Positions 29,063-29,180 of a stretch of 29,180 nt of DNA are shown piece after piece (the stretch's first letter is position 1; every line of letters starts with the position of its first letter). The notes below the pieces were generated by a model. That model saw only the letters and a program-made list of their open reading frames with translations. It searched no databases and was not told where the DNA came from. The stretch lies in contig CALZIG010000251.1 of NCBI GenBank assembly GCA_945787585.1, forward strand, positions 1-29,180, read 5' to 3'. Source of the stretch: an uncultured Gammaproteobacteria bacterium. GTDB taxonomy: Bacteria; Pseudomonadota; Gammaproteobacteria; SZUA-140. Position numbers and translations under genes: made by a program.

Positions 29063-29139
29063 GCGCCCGTAGCTCAGTTGGATAGAGTGCCGCCCTCCGA
29101 AGGCGGAGGTCAGAGGTTCGAATCCTCTCGGGCGCGCCA
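29063..29139 (+). tRNA. tRNA-Arg (anticodon CCG)
   Basis: A complete cloverleaf of 77 bases includes the encoded CCA. The acceptor arms GCGCCCG (29063-29069) and CGGGCGC (29129-29135) pair perfectly, with discriminator G. The D-loop AGCTCAGTTGGATAGAGT is standard. The anticodon stem CCGCC/GGCGG encloses the loop CTCCGAA, giving anticodon CCG (reads CGG arginine codons). The T-arm is AGAGG-TTCGAAT-CCTCT. It is preceded by TATAAT at 29049. The variable loop is short (class I). Confidence 0.97.
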
Positions 29140-29180
29140 CTCACTCTGTTCGTGTCACCCCCATACTTCGGATTTCCTGA

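Noticed and set aside
29063..29180. Integrated element at the tRNA-Arg 3' end
   Set aside because: No integrase and no repeat of the tRNA 3' end is visible, and only 41 bp follow before the window ends.

Overview
The window is a stretch of gammaproteobacterial chromosome with about 50-55% G+C. It is almost fully coding and made mainly of housekeeping genes. Three things point to Gammaproteobacteria. The PrmA, DusB, Fis, MnmG and F1Fo subunit sequences are of the type seen in E. coli and Pseudomonas. The cluster prmA / zinc-ribbon protein / dusB / fis / purH is a gammaproteobacterial arrangement. The run mnmG-rsmG-parA-parB-atp operon-glmU-glmS is the origin-proximal layout known from Pseudomonas-like genomes. 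I cannot name the genus.

Layout. 1-1755 (+) is the C-terminal part of a large secreted or surface protein, truncated by the window edge, with chitobiase-C-terminal-like modules and a C-terminal sorting-type tail. 1820-6555 (-) is a leftward cluster prmA, DUF3426 zinc-ribbon membrane protein, dusB, fis, purH. 6700-6966 (+) is a small two-helix membrane protein, followed by a perfect 28-bp palindrome. 7015-7920 (-) is an EamA-type exporter. Its 255-bp leader holds a 35-codon ORF, a hairpin and a strong terminator-like stem-loop. 8176-8883 (-) is a short DUF1631-like protein, divergent from an HDOD signalling protein (9055-9951, +). 10105-10962 (+) is an exported protein of unknown function. 10973-12175 (-) is purT, divergent from a cyclophilin (12296-12811, +).

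From 12990 to 28149 everything reads rightward. mnmG and rsmG cover tRNA and rRNA modification, and parA and parB chromosome partition. They are followed by a ten-gene ATP synthase operon (atpZ-I-B-E-F-H-A-G-D-C) ending in a clear terminator at 24810, and then by glmU-glmS for UDP-GlcNAc synthesis. The window closes with a MipA/OmpV-type outer membrane protein and tRNA-Arg(CCG).

I see no defence island, prophage, insertion sequence or CRISPR array. The items most worth a second look are the structured leader upstream of the EamA gene, the atpZ+atpI pair together with an unusual c subunit (Glu65-Ser66, Trp32), the AU-rich leader of atpE, the modular surface protein at the left edge, and the loss of the usual mnmE and purD neighbours. 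These are modest leads. Nothing here can be called a new system from sequence alone.
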